Origin: Actinomycetota bacterium
Lineage (GTDB): Bacteria > Actinomycetota > Acidimicrobiia > Acidimicrobiales > CADCSY01
Direction: 5' to 3'
Assembly (NCBI GenBank): GCA_019348335.1
Contig: JAHWJR010000004.1
Location: forward strand, 1-34,145
DNA: 34,145 bases
Shown here: piece by piece, positions 16,274-24,972 of the stretch
Position numbering within the stretch: the stretch's first letter is position 1
Layout of the letters: every line of letters begins with the position of its first letter
Made by a program: the position numbers and the translations under genes
Notes under the pieces: generated by a model
Databases searched by the model: none
What the model was told of the DNA's origin: nothing
What the model saw: only the letters and a program-made list of their open reading frames with translations

Positions 16274-19120
16274 TCAGCCCCGCTCGATGCGCACCCGCAC
16301 CGTGGCATCCCGGTCGAGCACCAGCTCGGCGGTGGCGGTCCCAGACCTCGTCACGGTGGCGCCCTCGGCCTCGGCGATGCGCCAGCCGGCCGGCACCTCG
16401 AGGGTCACGCTCATCTCCTCGGGTACGAGCAAGGGCTGGTGCAGCAGGTCGAGCTCGTACCACCCGCCGGGGGCGAGTGGCGCCTCGCCCTGGAGGTCGA
16501 CGGTCACCGTCCTCGAGGACAGGGAGGGCAGGTCGAAGAACTCCGAGTACACCCGCCGGCCCAGCTCGTCCTCGGCCTCCATCGACAGGGGCTCCCCGTC
16601 GAGCGTGGCGCCGGTGAAGTCGAACGGGGTGTACACCGACAGGTAGGTCGTGTTGAGACCAGCGGGGTTGCCCGGGAAGAACGGCCCGATGATGTACTGG
16701 GGCAGGCCCTCGGCGGGAGCGGTGTTCTCCAGGGTGACCTCGAGCTGGCTGGTCACCTGCACCCCGTCTGCCGTCGGCACCAGCTCGGCGGCGTAGCTGG
16801 AGCGCCGGCGCAGGTAGTAATCGAGCTTGTTGCCGCCGGCGTTCTGGTTGATCAACAGGACCGAGTCGGATGGTACGGGCTCCACCTCGCCCGCCAGGCC
16901 CACCCGCTCGACCAGCGCCTGCTCCTCGGCCCGGGTGAACCAGACCCGCAGGTGGCCGCCGGCGACGGCGTCGGAGAGGGTCTCGATGATGCGGGCGGGG
17001 TTGCCGAGCTCACGAGCGCTGAAGGCGTCGACGGCGGCCCGGGCCACGTCGCCGAGGAAGTCGATCCGGTCCTCGTTGTCGGCTTCGAAGGCGATGTAGG
17101 CCTGGTTGAGGCTGATGTCGACCACGTTGTCGGCGGTGATGGGCTCGGGCCAGACGTCGACGGTGACCGGTCCGGTGAGCCGGAGGAACGCGGCCAGCCC
17201 GACGGGGTCGATGCCCACCACCCCGTCGATGGGCCGCCCGCCCGACTGGGGATAGAGGTGGGAGATCACCTCGGCCACGGTGGGGAAGTCGGGTGAGAAG
17301 TTCACGCTCTGCCATGTGGTGGCCACCTCGAAGCGGGTGTAACGGGCGAGGTAGTCGTCGGGGGCCTCGACGGTGCGGACCTCCGCTCCTCCCTCGTTGA
17401 GGTCGCGCACCCGGCCCAGGTGCTCCAGGCGGAGCCGGCCCTGGTCGGCGACCAGCTCCCCGTAGTTGCCCATGAACCCCCCGGTGGCCCGCAGCTCGGC
17501 GTTGTTCTCCACGCTGAGGAAGTAGTGACGGGGGCCGCCGCCGCCGAGCACGGGCGGGAGCACCTCGGCCGCCAACGCCGCCACCTCGGCCTCGTCGGCG
17601 GTCTCGGCCAGCCGGTCGTCCAGCCCCACCAGCCGGTCCCGCACCACGGGCACCAGGTGAGCCTGCTCGATGCCGGCCGTTCGCTCGTGGGCCCGGCGCA
17701 GCGTGGCGGCGGTGTCGGCCAGCCCGGGCGCCAGCCGGCGGATCTCCTCCAGGGGGACGACGCCGCCCGAGACCTGGAGCGTGCCGGGCGCCGCCCGTGC
17801 CGCCGCTGCGCCCGAGGTCACCAGGTCGGCGCCCACCCCGGTCAGGGTCCGGGCCGCGGCCAGGTTGGGGCCCAGCAGGGGCACGCCGAGGCCCAGCGAG
17901 GTCAGCGGCCCCCGGAGCCGGCCGTCGGCGACCACGAAGGCGTCCCGGGCCTCCTCGAAGGCAGCGCCGGCGGTGTCGACCTCTCCCTGGCGGGCGCGAG
18001 CCAGGCCCCGCTCGGCGGCGGCTGCTCCGTCGGCGATGGTGGTGGCGCTGGTGGCCAGGGCCAGGGTGGCGGGCACCACCAGGACGGCGGCGCCGGCGAC
18101 CAGCCCGAGCAGGGCCAGGCGGGCGGTGGTTGGGAACCTGGGCGTGGCCGACGAGTGCACCTGGCCCCGGGCGAGGGCGAGGACCACGACCGACAGCACT
18201 GCCGCCGCCAGGACGGGAGTGGCGACGAGCAGGTCGCCCCGGTCGGCCACCACGGCGGCCGCGCCTACCAGGATTTGGGCGCCACCCAGCACCACGAGCA
18301 CCAGCAACCACGGCAGGCGGGCCGTCCGCAGCCGGTGGGGGAGGCCGTCGGGACGGCGCTGGGTGAGGGGCCGCCGGCGGCGGAGGCGGTCGAGGGCCAC
18401 CACCAGGAGGTTGAGCACCGGGATGACCACCACGGGCAACACCACGGCGAGGCTGAGCGGGCTGGGCGTGGCCGGCTCCACGGCGGTGACCAGGCCGGCC
18501 AGGGCGAAACCGGCGAAGAGGCACCCGGAGTCGCCCAGCCAGAACGGATGGCGGATGCCGGCCACCAGCATGCCGGCCAGGCCGGCGGCGAGGGCGAGGG
18601 CGGGGACGGCCACCTCGGGCTGGCCGGCGCCGGCGGCGATCACGCCCAGGGCGGCGGCGGCCGGCGCCAGCACGGCGGCAGCGGCACGGGGGGCGGCGTC
18701 GAGGAGCCGGGTGGCCTCGACCAGGGTCACGACCACGATCACGACCACGAGGGCATCGGTGGCGTCGGTGGCGGTGACCGAGGTGGTGATGCCCAGTGCC
18801 ACGATGACGAGGGCTGCCACCACTTCGGCGCCCACGCGGAGCGACGGCAGGAGGCGACGCCGATCCCCGGCCAGGCCGAGCAAGCCGAGGGCCACGGCCA
18901 CGGCCAGGATGGGCAGTGCCGGCCCTTCGGGAGCTCCGGCCCACAGCGCGCCGGCGACCGTGGCCACCATCAGCACGCTCCCGTTGGACGGTCCCCGCCG
19001 GCGCCGGCGTGAGGCGTCAGGCTGTTCAGCGAGGCGCTCGGCCCGCAGCGACAGCCCGGTGACGACCACGGCGACAGCGGCGGCGACGGCCGCCACCGCC
19101 AGGAGCTGGGCGGTGGGCAC
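16274..19120 (-). CDS. Fusion of degenerate MraY/WecA-like glycosyltransferase with DUF4012 protein
   Basis: 948 aa from GTG 19120, chosen because the first helix begins there. GTG 19201 would add 27 Arg/Pro-rich residues. Residues 1 to about 310 are a polytopic membrane part. GIRHPFWLGDSGCLFAGFAL matches the LGDsGs-type signature of the polyprenyl-phosphate sugar-1-phosphate transferase family. However, the expected DD pair is GD (GLAGDRRRLL) and the NxxNxxDGxDG motif is replaced by ATDATDALV, so catalysis is doubtful. After another helix comes DUF4012: GPRHYFLSVENNAELRATGG and FMGNYGELVADQGRL, then a long exported part to the C-terminus. DUF4012 proteins are common in surface-glycan loci of Gram-positive bacteria, with unknown role. 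A joined pseudoenzyme and exported domain is the best reading. Confidence 0.78.
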   Translation of the reverse strand: MPTAQLLAVAAVAAAVAVVVTGLSLRAERLAEQPDASRRRRRGPSNGSVLMVATVAGALWAGAPEGPALPILAVAVALGLLGLAGDRRRLLPSLRVGAEVVAALVIVALGITTSVTATDATDALVVVIVVVTLVEATRLLDAAPRAAAAVLAPAAAALGVIAAGAGQPEVAVPALALAAGLAGMLVAGIRHPFWLGDSGCLFAGFALAGLVTAVEPATPSPLSLAVVLPVVVIPVLNLLVVALDRLRRRRPLTQRRPDGLPHRLRTARLPWLLVLVVLGGAQILVGAAAVVADRGDLLVATPVLAAAVLSVVVLALARGQVHSSATPRFPTTARLALLGLVAGAAVLVVPATLALATSATTIADGAAAAERGLARARQGEVDTAGAAFEEARDAFVVADGRLRGPLTSLGLGVPLLGPNLAAARTLTGVGADLVTSGAAAARAAPGTLQVSGGVVPLEEIRRLAPGLADTAATLRRAHERTAGIEQAHLVPVVRDRLVGLDDRLAETADEAEVAALAAEVLPPVLGGGGPRHYFLSVENNAELRATGGFMGNYGELVADQGRLRLEHLGRVRDLNEGGAEVRTVEAPDDYLARYTRFEVATTWQSVNFSPDFPTVAEVISHLYPQSGGRPIDGVVGIDPVGLAAFLRLTGPVTVDVWPEPITADNVVDISLNQAYIAFEADNEDRIDFLGDVARAAVDAFSARELGNPARIIETLSDAVAGGHLRVWFTRAEEQALVERVGLAGEVEPVPSDSVLLINQNAGGNKLDYYLRRRSSYAAELVPTADGVQVTSQLEVTLENTAPAEGLPQYIIGPFFPGNPAGLNTTYLSVYTPFDFTGATLDGEPLSMEAEDELGRRVYSEFFDLPSLSSRTVTVDLQGEAPLAPGGWYELDLLHQPLLVPEEMSVTLEVPAGWRIAEAEGATVTRSGTATAELVLDRDATVRVRIERG

Positions 19121-19259
19121 TAGCGGGGAACGACGGCCGTGCAGCCGGGGGAGGGGAGCACGCCGGAATGGTTGCAGGCCCCACCGCCCGCAGCACGTCA
19201 CACAACGCGCACTGGGCGACGGGCGTGGGCCATGCCGCAGATGGCAAGGCGCTCGCCGG

Positions 19260-19265
19260 TACCAT
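19260..19265 (+). promoter_or_regulatory. -10 box (TACCAT) of the second Wzz/BY-kinase gene
   Basis: TACCAT ends 9 nt before ATG 19275, and no ribosome binding site lies between. The 154-bp gap to the divergent DUF4012 fusion holds the control region of both. Confidence 0.5.
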
Positions 19266-19274
19266 CACCGGGCG

Positions 19275-21032
19275 ATGGCCCCCCTCGACGACTCGGAGGA
19301 GATCGAGCTCCGCGACTACCTGGCGGTGCTCCGGCGGCGCAAGTGGTCGGTCCTGGTCTCGGTGGCGGTCGTCGTCCTCGCCGCCGTGGCGGTCAGCCTG
19401 GTGCAGACCCCCGTGTACGAGGCCAGCGCCGAGGTGCTGCTCCAACCCCGGTCGTCCGAGGAGATCTTCTCGCCCGACGCCGACCAGGTGCAGTTCCGCG
19501 TCGACCAGACCCGCGTGAACAACGCGGTGGCGGTGATGAGGTCCCGCTCGGTGCGCGAGGCGGTGGCAGCCGAGTTGGGCAAGGAGCCGGAGGTCACGAT
19601 TCGTCCCCAGGAGGTTTCGGACGTCGTCACCATCAGCGCCGAGAGCACCGACCCTGCCGAGGCGGCCAACGTGGCCACCACCTATGCCCAGACCTACATC
19701 GCCAGCCGGCGCCAGGCCCTGGTCGACGACCTGCTCGCCGCCAGCGAGGAGGTGCAGGCCAAGGTCGACGACATCGAGCGCCAGATCAATGACCTCGACG
19801 CCGCCATCACCGACATTGACCGGAGGATCGGGGAGGCCGACCTGGCCTCTGAGCGGCAGGCCCTGCAGGCCGAGCGCCAGCGACTCGAGGGGGACAACGC
19901 CGCGGTCCGCCAGACACTGCAGAACCAGCGCAACGCCTACGCCGAGCAACTCGACCGGCTACAGCTGGCCCGGAACCTGACCCAGACCGGCGGTGCCCAG
20001 CTGGTGTCGGCGGCGGCCGAGCCGACGACGCCGGTGCGCCCGAAGCCCGTTCGCAACGCCGTGCTGGCGCTGGTGGTGGGGCTGATGTTGGGCGTGGCCG
20101 TGGCCTTCCTGCGTGAGCACCTCGACGACACGGTCAAGGGCAAGGACGACCTGGACCGGGTGATGCCCGGCGTCACCGTGCTCGGCCTCATCCCTGCGGT
20201 GGCGGGCTGGAAGGACCGTGCGACCCCCCGCGTGGTGTCGGTCAGCGATCCCACCTCGCAGGTCGCCGAGGCCTACCGCTCCTTGCGCACGTCGGTGCAG
20301 TTCCTCTCACTCGACGACCCGCTCCGCATCATCCAGCTCACCAGTCCCAACGCCTCCGAGGGCAAGACCACCACGCTGGCCAACTTGGCCGTGGCCCTGT
20401 CCCGGGCCGGCCAACGGGTGGTGGTGGTGTGCTGCGACCTGCGCCGGCCGCGTGTCCACGAGTTCTTCGGGCTCGACAATGCCGTGGGGTTCACCTCGGT
20501 GCTGCTGGGCGAGGTCCCGCTGTCGGCCGCCCTTCAACAGGTGCAGGGCGAGCGCCTGGCCCTGCTGGCGTCCGGCCCGCCGCCCCCCAACCCCTCCGAA
20601 CTGCTGGCGTCCAAGCGGACCAGCGACCTGCTCACCGCGCTGCGCCGGGAGTGTGACGTGGTCCTGGTCGATTCGCCCCCGGTGCTGCCGGTGACCGACG
20701 CCATGGTGCTTTCGCGCATGGTCGACGCCACCATCCTCGTCGGCACGGCCGGACAGACCACCCGGCGTGAGTACCAGCGCAGCTTCGAGATGCTCCAGCA
20801 GGTCGACGCCAACCTGGTCGGGACCGTGCTCAACGGGGTGGAGCAGGGCGGAGGCTACGGCTACGGGTACGGGTACGGGTACCGGCAGGTTGAAGGTGCC
20901 AAAGGGAAGGCCGACCGGGCGTCGCCCAACGGTGCGGGCGCCAATGGCGCCGAGCCAACCGGGAACGGCAGCCGCCGTCGACCCGCTCCCTCCTCCACGA
21001 GTGCACCGCCGGGCGGCGTGGCAGGGCACTGA
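19275..21032 (+). CDS. Wzz-type chain-length determinant fused to BY-kinase, copy 2
   Basis: 585 aa, same layout as the protein coded at 1731-3518 and very similar through most of its length. Helix 1 is near residues 30-50. A periplasmic coiled coil (VQAKVDDIERQINDLDAAI) and a second helix at about 260-280 follow. BY-kinase motifs: Walker A SPNASEGKTTT with K364, Walker A' CDLRRPR with D388, Walker B VVLVDSPP with D466. The tail has five evenly spaced tyrosines, Y528 to Y536, coded by a tandem hexamer. The two copies differ most in the N-terminal loop after EEIF and in the tail. This one opens the right half of the locus, ahead of the transferase and flippase operon. Confidence 0.93.
   Translation: MAPLDDSEEIELRDYLAVLRRRKWSVLVSVAVVVLAAVAVSLVQTPVYEASAEVLLQPRSSEEIFSPDADQVQFRVDQTRVNNAVAVMRSRSVREAVAAELGKEPEVTIRPQEVSDVVTISAESTDPAEAANVATTYAQTYIASRRQALVDDLLAASEEVQAKVDDIERQINDLDAAITDIDRRIGEADLASERQALQAERQRLEGDNAAVRQTLQNQRNAYAEQLDRLQLARNLTQTGGAQLVSAAAEPTTPVRPKPVRNAVLALVVGLMLGVAVAFLREHLDDTVKGKDDLDRVMPGVTVLGLIPAVAGWKDRATPRVVSVSDPTSQVAEAYRSLRTSVQFLSLDDPLRIIQLTSPNASEGKTTTLANLAVALSRAGQRVVVVCCDLRRPRVHEFFGLDNAVGFTSVLLGEVPLSAALQQVQGERLALLASGPPPPNPSELLASKRTSDLLTALRRECDVVLVDSPPVLPVTDAMVLSRMVDATILVGTAGQTTRREYQRSFEMLQQVDANLVGTVLNGVEQGGGYGYGYGYGYRQVEGAKGKADRASPNGAGANGAEPTGNGSRRRPAPSSTSAPPGGVAGH
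20853..20882 (+). repeat. Tandem hexamer (GGSTAC x5) coding the Gly-Tyr tail of BY-kinase 2
   Basis: Two GGCTAC units followed by three GGGTAC units, in frame, code GYGYGYGYGY (residues 527-536). Six-base units keep the frame if the copy number changes, so slippage would add or remove phosphorylatable tyrosines. Confidence 0.8.
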
Positions 21033-21074
21033 CCCGGGCGGCGCCGAGACCTCCAGATGGTGAGTCTCGACCGT

Positions 21075-21080
21075 TACAGT
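21075..21080 (+). promoter_or_regulatory. -10 box (TACAGT) of the right-hand operon
   Basis: TACAGT ends 6 nt before GTG 21087 and lies inside the extension that an ATG start at 21057 would give. It therefore supports GTG 21087 as a leaderless start. Confidence 0.5.
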
Positions 21081-21086
21081 GCGGTT

Positions 21087-22436
21087 GTGGGTGTGGGTGA
21101 CACGAAAGCTTCGACGCAGACGCCACCGCAGGCCAGCGTCGAAGAGCCGCAGAGCGCCGAAATGCATGGGCCTGGTAGGAGTGTGCTCTTCGTGGGCATC
21201 AACTACGCCCCGGAAGAGACCGGGATCGCTCCTTACACCACCGATCTGGCGGAGCACCTTGCGGCCCGGGGGTGGCAGGTGACCGTCCTGGCAGGAATGC
21301 CGCACTACCCACGCTGGCGCGTGAGCTCGGCCTACCGCCGCCGTTTCCGTGCGCGGGAGGAGCGCAATGGTGTCGAGGTCCAGCGTTTCCGCCACTACGT
21401 CCCCCGGTCCCAGTCCGCAGCCCGGCGGGGCCTGTATGAGCTGACGTTCCTCGCCCATGGGGCCACCGCGACGTCCCTTCGTCGTCCAGACTGCGTGGTG
21501 GGCGTGGTGCCGAGCCTCAGCGGTGGAGTGATCGCGCGGCTCCAGGCCCGGAGGTTCCGTGTCCCGTACGGCTTGATCATCCAGGACCTCGTGAGCCCGG
21601 CGGCAGCTCAGAGCGGGGTTCCCGGCGCCGCCGCGATGGCCAGGCCGGTGCGTGCTGTCGAAGCCGGCATAGCGCGACGTGCCACTGCCATCTCAGTCAT
21701 CACGCAGAGCTTCCGGCCCTACCTGCTCGATGCGGGCGTCGACGCCGACCGCATCGTCGACGTTCCGAACTGGACCCATGTCTCCAGACCGAGCGGTCGA
21801 GCCGGTGAGATCCGGCGCTCCTGGGGTTGGGACGAGGATGTCTCTGTGGTCCTCCATGCCGGCAACATGGGGTACAAGCAAGGGCTGGACAATGTCGTGG
21901 AAATGGCGCGGCTCGCCGGTGCGGAGGGCCGACCGCTGCGGTTCGTGCTGATGGGTGACGGCAGCGATCGCAAACGCCTGGAGTCGCTGGGGCAGGACGT
22001 GGACGCGCTGGAGTTCCTTGATCCGCAGCCAGCGGAGGTCTTCATGGACGTCCTTGCCGCCGCCGACGTCCTCGTGCTGAACGAGCGGGCGAGCGTACGA
22101 GACATGTCGCTTCCCGGAAAGATCACGTCGTACTTCCTCTCCGGGCGTCCCGTGGTGGCTGCGGTGCGTCGCGACGGGGTCACAGCTCGGGAGCTGGAGC
22201 GTTCAGGAGGCGCGCTGGTGGTGGCGCCGGAGGATCCGGCGACGTTGCTCGACGCTGTTTCGGACCTTGTGGCCGACCAGCACCTGAAGGACCGTCTGGT
22301 GAGCGCGGCGAGCGTCTTCGCTGAGCAACACCTCGATCGGTCCACGCTGCTTGCCCGTGCGGAGCGCTTCGTCGCGGGGCTGGCCAGTGGGGGCAGTGGC
22401 ACTCAGCCCATCGAGGCAACGACGATCTCGCAATGA
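21087..22436 (+). CDS. WcaI-like GT4 glycosyltransferase
   Basis: 449 aa from GTG 21087. The conserved fold begins after about 30 polar residues at SVLFVGINYAPEETGIAPYT, so ATG 21162 is a further candidate start. The N-terminal NYAPE-TG-Y motif and VTVLAGMPHYPRW are typical of WcaI-like colanic-acid type transferases. The donor domain has VVLHAGNMGYKQGLDNVVEM and a late SLPGKITSYFLSGRPVVAA, where the usual second Glu of E-x7-E is not obvious, as in WcaI. It adds one sugar to the lipid-linked repeat. First gene of an operon with ATGA coupling to the flippase gene. GC content drops from here onward. Confidence 0.88.
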   Translation: MGVGDTKASTQTPPQASVEEPQSAEMHGPGRSVLFVGINYAPEETGIAPYTTDLAEHLAARGWQVTVLAGMPHYPRWRVSSAYRRRFRAREERNGVEVQRFRHYVPRSQSAARRGLYELTFLAHGATATSLRRPDCVVGVVPSLSGGVIARLQARRFRVPYGLIIQDLVSPAAAQSGVPGAAAMARPVRAVEAGIARRATAISVITQSFRPYLLDAGVDADRIVDVPNWTHVSRPSGRAGEIRRSWGWDEDVSVVLHAGNMGYKQGLDNVVEMARLAGAEGRPLRFVLMGDGSDRKRLESLGQDVDALEFLDPQPAEVFMDVLAAADVLVLNERASVRDMSLPGKITSYFLSGRPVVAAVRRDGVTARELERSGGALVVAPEDPATLLDAVSDLVADQHLKDRLVSAASVFAEQHLDRSTLLARAERFVAGLASGGSGTQPIEATTISQ

Positions 22437-23800
22437 CGGCTTCCGTGGTCCGGCCTGGGAGAATGGCCGCCGGGGGGCGGGCCGCATGGGGGGTCGTAGA
22501 CCAGGTCTTGTCGAGTGCCACCAACGTGGTGCTCGGGGTCGTCGTCGCCCGTTCCGTCTCGCTGGAGCACTTCGGCGCATTTTCCGCGGTCTATCTCACG
22601 TACATCCTCTTGGGACTTTTGTCTCGTGCTGCCAGCTCCGAGGTGTTGATCGTGCGCTACAGCGCCTCGCCACCGAGCGAACAGCGGCAAGGAGTGCAGG
22701 CCTCGGTGGGTACGGCGCTGCTCACCGGGTTCGTAGGCGCAGCGATCTGCGTGGCCGTGGCGCTGCTCACCGGAGGCGTGTTGCGTTCCGGGTTCTTGGT
22801 GCTGGCTCTTTGCATGCCTGGCCTGTTCCTGCAGGACGCCTGGCGCTTCGCCTTCTTCGTCCAAGGCCGTCCCGCCGCAGCAGCCACAAACGACCTGCTG
22901 TGGGCCGTGGTGCAATTTTCAGCCCTGGCCGCGGTGGCCGCGGTGGCCGAGGTGTCCGTCGTGACCGCCATCCTGGCGTGGGGCGTCGGTGCCTATGCCT
23001 GCTCAGCGATTGGCGCCCTTCAGGCGCGCGCCCTTCCCGCGCCTGGCCAGGCCCGATGGTGGTGGCGTTCCCACCGCGATCTCATTCCTCGTTTCGTGGC
23101 GGAGTACGCCGTCGGCCGAGGGTCAGGGCAGCTGTCGTTTTTCCTCATCGCTGCGGTGACCAGCCTTGCCGCCTTCGGCGCCCTCCGAGCAGCCAACTTG
23201 CTGCTGGGCCCGTTGAATGTGCTCTTCGCCAGCGTGGCCGTGGTAGCCGTCCCCGAAGCAGTGCGGCTGTACCGGCGCGCTCCCGCCCGTGTGTGGAACC
23301 TCTGCTTGGTCTCCGCAGCCGCTATGGCAGGTGTCGCGGTGCTGGCGGGTGGTGCCCTCATGGTGCTGCCTGATGCAATCGGCCAGTCGTTTCTGGGCGA
23401 CAGCTGGCCAGGGGCGCGCCAGGTGGTGCTTCCGCTGAGTCTTGCTGCCGCCGCGCTGGCGACGCAGATGGCCTCCCTCATCGGTCTGCGGGCCATGGCA
23501 CTTGCTCGACGCAGCCTGAACGCTCGCCTCGCAGTCGCGCCCGTTCGACTGGGGTTCGCGACGGGTGGCGCCGTGCTCGGTGGAGCCGTGGGCGCGGCTT
23601 GGGGACTTGCAGCGGCGGAGATCGCGGGTGCGATCGTCCACTGGCGACAATTGGCGATGGGTTCGGCGCAAGACCTGGCGGCCTCCTCGGAAAGCCCGCG
23701 AGACGCCCGCGCAGCAGCGGATGTTTCCGCCGCCTCAGGAACCGCTGTTACAGCGTCGACGAAGGGCGCGGAGGGAGCTGGCATGGGGGTGTCGTTGTGA
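22433..23800 (+). CDS. Polysaccharide flippase (Wzx/MOP superfamily)
   Basis: 455 aa inner-membrane protein with about 12-14 helices, beginning AAWGVVDQVLSSATNVVLGV, the usual first helix of the polysaccharide-transport branch of the MOP superfamily, and VVARSVSLEHFGAFSAVY. It moves the lipid-linked repeat unit across the membrane. ATG 22433 overlaps the stop of the glycosyltransferase gene (ATGA). The last 40 residues are polar and Ala/Ser-rich. It is the only flippase in the window, so one Wzx serves both ligase-like proteins or a second lies outside. Confidence 0.87.
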   Translation: MTASVVRPGRMAAGGRAAWGVVDQVLSSATNVVLGVVVARSVSLEHFGAFSAVYLTYILLGLLSRAASSEVLIVRYSASPPSEQRQGVQASVGTALLTGFVGAAICVAVALLTGGVLRSGFLVLALCMPGLFLQDAWRFAFFVQGRPAAAATNDLLWAVVQFSALAAVAAVAEVSVVTAILAWGVGAYACSAIGALQARALPAPGQARWWWRSHRDLIPRFVAEYAVGRGSGQLSFFLIAAVTSLAAFGALRAANLLLGPLNVLFASVAVVAVPEAVRLYRRAPARVWNLCLVSAAAMAGVAVLAGGALMVLPDAIGQSFLGDSWPGARQVVLPLSLAAAALATQMASLIGLRAMALARRSLNARLAVAPVRLGFATGGAVLGGAVGAAWGLAAAEIAGAIVHWRQLAMGSAQDLAASSESPRDARAAADVSAASGTAVTASTKGAEGAGMGVSL

Positions 23801-24972
23801 GGGTCCTCCATGTCATCGACAGTCTGGACCTTCGGATGGGAGGTACGGCTCGGGCCGCCCTGGACACGTGTGCCGGGTTGGTGACGCACGGCGTGGACGT
23901 CTCCCTTGTGTCCACCGCCGCTTCCGGCGACGACCTGAGCCACCTAAAGGGCGAGTACGCGGACGTCCCTAGCCGGGTCTTCGATCGCCGCTTCCCCCGC
24001 CACAACTTCCGCTCGCCCTCGCTCCGACGGTGGTTGGACGCCAACGTCGCCCACTTCGACCTGGTGGAGATCCATGGGGTCTTCTCTCTCGTTCCGCTTT
24101 ATGCCTCGCGCGCCTGCCGACGCGCCAGGACGCCTTACACCGTCCGGCCCCACGGGTCCCTTGACCCCTTCGACCTCCAGAAGCACACACTCGCCAAGAA
24201 GGTGCTTGGCCCGACTCTTTTCCGTTCGGTCCTGGAAGGCGCCGCGTCCTTGGTCCTGACATCGCAGAGCGAAGCAGATCGCGTGGTCACCTTCGGTACC
24301 AACCCCCGGAAGTCCATCCTGCCCCTGCCGGTGCCCCCGCCCCGGGAGCGTGGCGACGGCGCCGGGTTCCGGGCGCAGCATGGAATCCCTTCCGACGCGT
24401 CGGTGGTCCTCCTCCTGGGCCGCATCCACCCTAAGAAGGGCTTGCAGTTCCTTCTCCCGAGCTTGGCAGGGCTCAAGCCTTCGTTCCCCAATTTGTGGTT
24501 CATGGCGGTCGGCACGGGAGAACCGGCTCATATGGCGCAGATGAACCGCCTGCTTCACGAGCACGACATGGTGGACTGGAGCACTCGGTGCGGCTTCGCG
24601 ACGGGGTCAGCCAAGCAGTCCGCCTTCGCCGCCAGTGACGTCTTCGCACTTCCTTCCCTCAACGAGAACTTTGGCATTGCCGTGGTAGAGGCCATGTACG
24701 CCGGGCTGCCGGTCCTCGTCTCCGACGAGGTCTACATCCATGACGTCGTGTCGGCCGAAGGGTCCGGCGTCGTCTGCGAGCCGTCGTCGGCGTCGTGCCG
24801 GCCGGCCTTGCACCGGCTGCTCGCCGACGGCGGTGCCCGCCGGGAGATGGGCCGCCGAGGTCCCGAGACAGCTCACCGCCACTTTTCTCCTGAGCGGACG
24901 GTGGCAGCGTTGACGAAGGTCTACGATGAGCTCGTTACCATCCGCGATGGCTTGGTGGGGCGTCACGGATGA
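23797..24972 (+). CDS. GT4-family glycosyltransferase
   Basis: 391 aa from GTG 23797, which overlaps the flippase stop as GTGA and gives the family N-terminus VRVLHVIDSLDLRMGGTARA. The donor domain begins ASVVLLLGRIHPKKGLQFLL. SLNENFGIAVVEAMYAGLPV is the E-x7-E region. Acceptor and donor are unknown. It sits in the middle of a chain of overlapping genes (flippase, this gene, two methyltransferases), so all are one transcript. Confidence 0.9.
   Translation: MRVLHVIDSLDLRMGGTARAALDTCAGLVTHGVDVSLVSTAASGDDLSHLKGEYADVPSRVFDRRFPRHNFRSPSLRRWLDANVAHFDLVEIHGVFSLVPLYASRACRRARTPYTVRPHGSLDPFDLQKHTLAKKVLGPTLFRSVLEGAASLVLTSQSEADRVVTFGTNPRKSILPLPVPPPRERGDGAGFRAQHGIPSDASVVLLLGRIHPKKGLQFLLPSLAGLKPSFPNLWFMAVGTGEPAHMAQMNRLLHEHDMVDWSTRCGFATGSAKQSAFAASDVFALPSLNENFGIAVVEAMYAGLPVLVSDEVYIHDVVSAEGSGVVCEPSSASCRPALHRLLADGGARREMGRRGPETAHRHFSPERTVAALTKVYDELVTIRDGLVGRHG

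Noticed and set aside
14291..17296. A plus-strand open frame of about 1000 codons
   Set aside because: It runs antisense to the ligase, LPXTG and DUF4012 genes. Its translation is His/Gln/Gly-rich low-complexity sequence typical of high-GC shadow frames, with no domain.
17670..19274. A 535-codon N-terminal extension of Wzz/BY-kinase 2
   Set aside because: The extension is antisense to the DUF4012 fusion and low in complexity. The Wzz domain starts right at ATG 19275, where copy 1 also begins.
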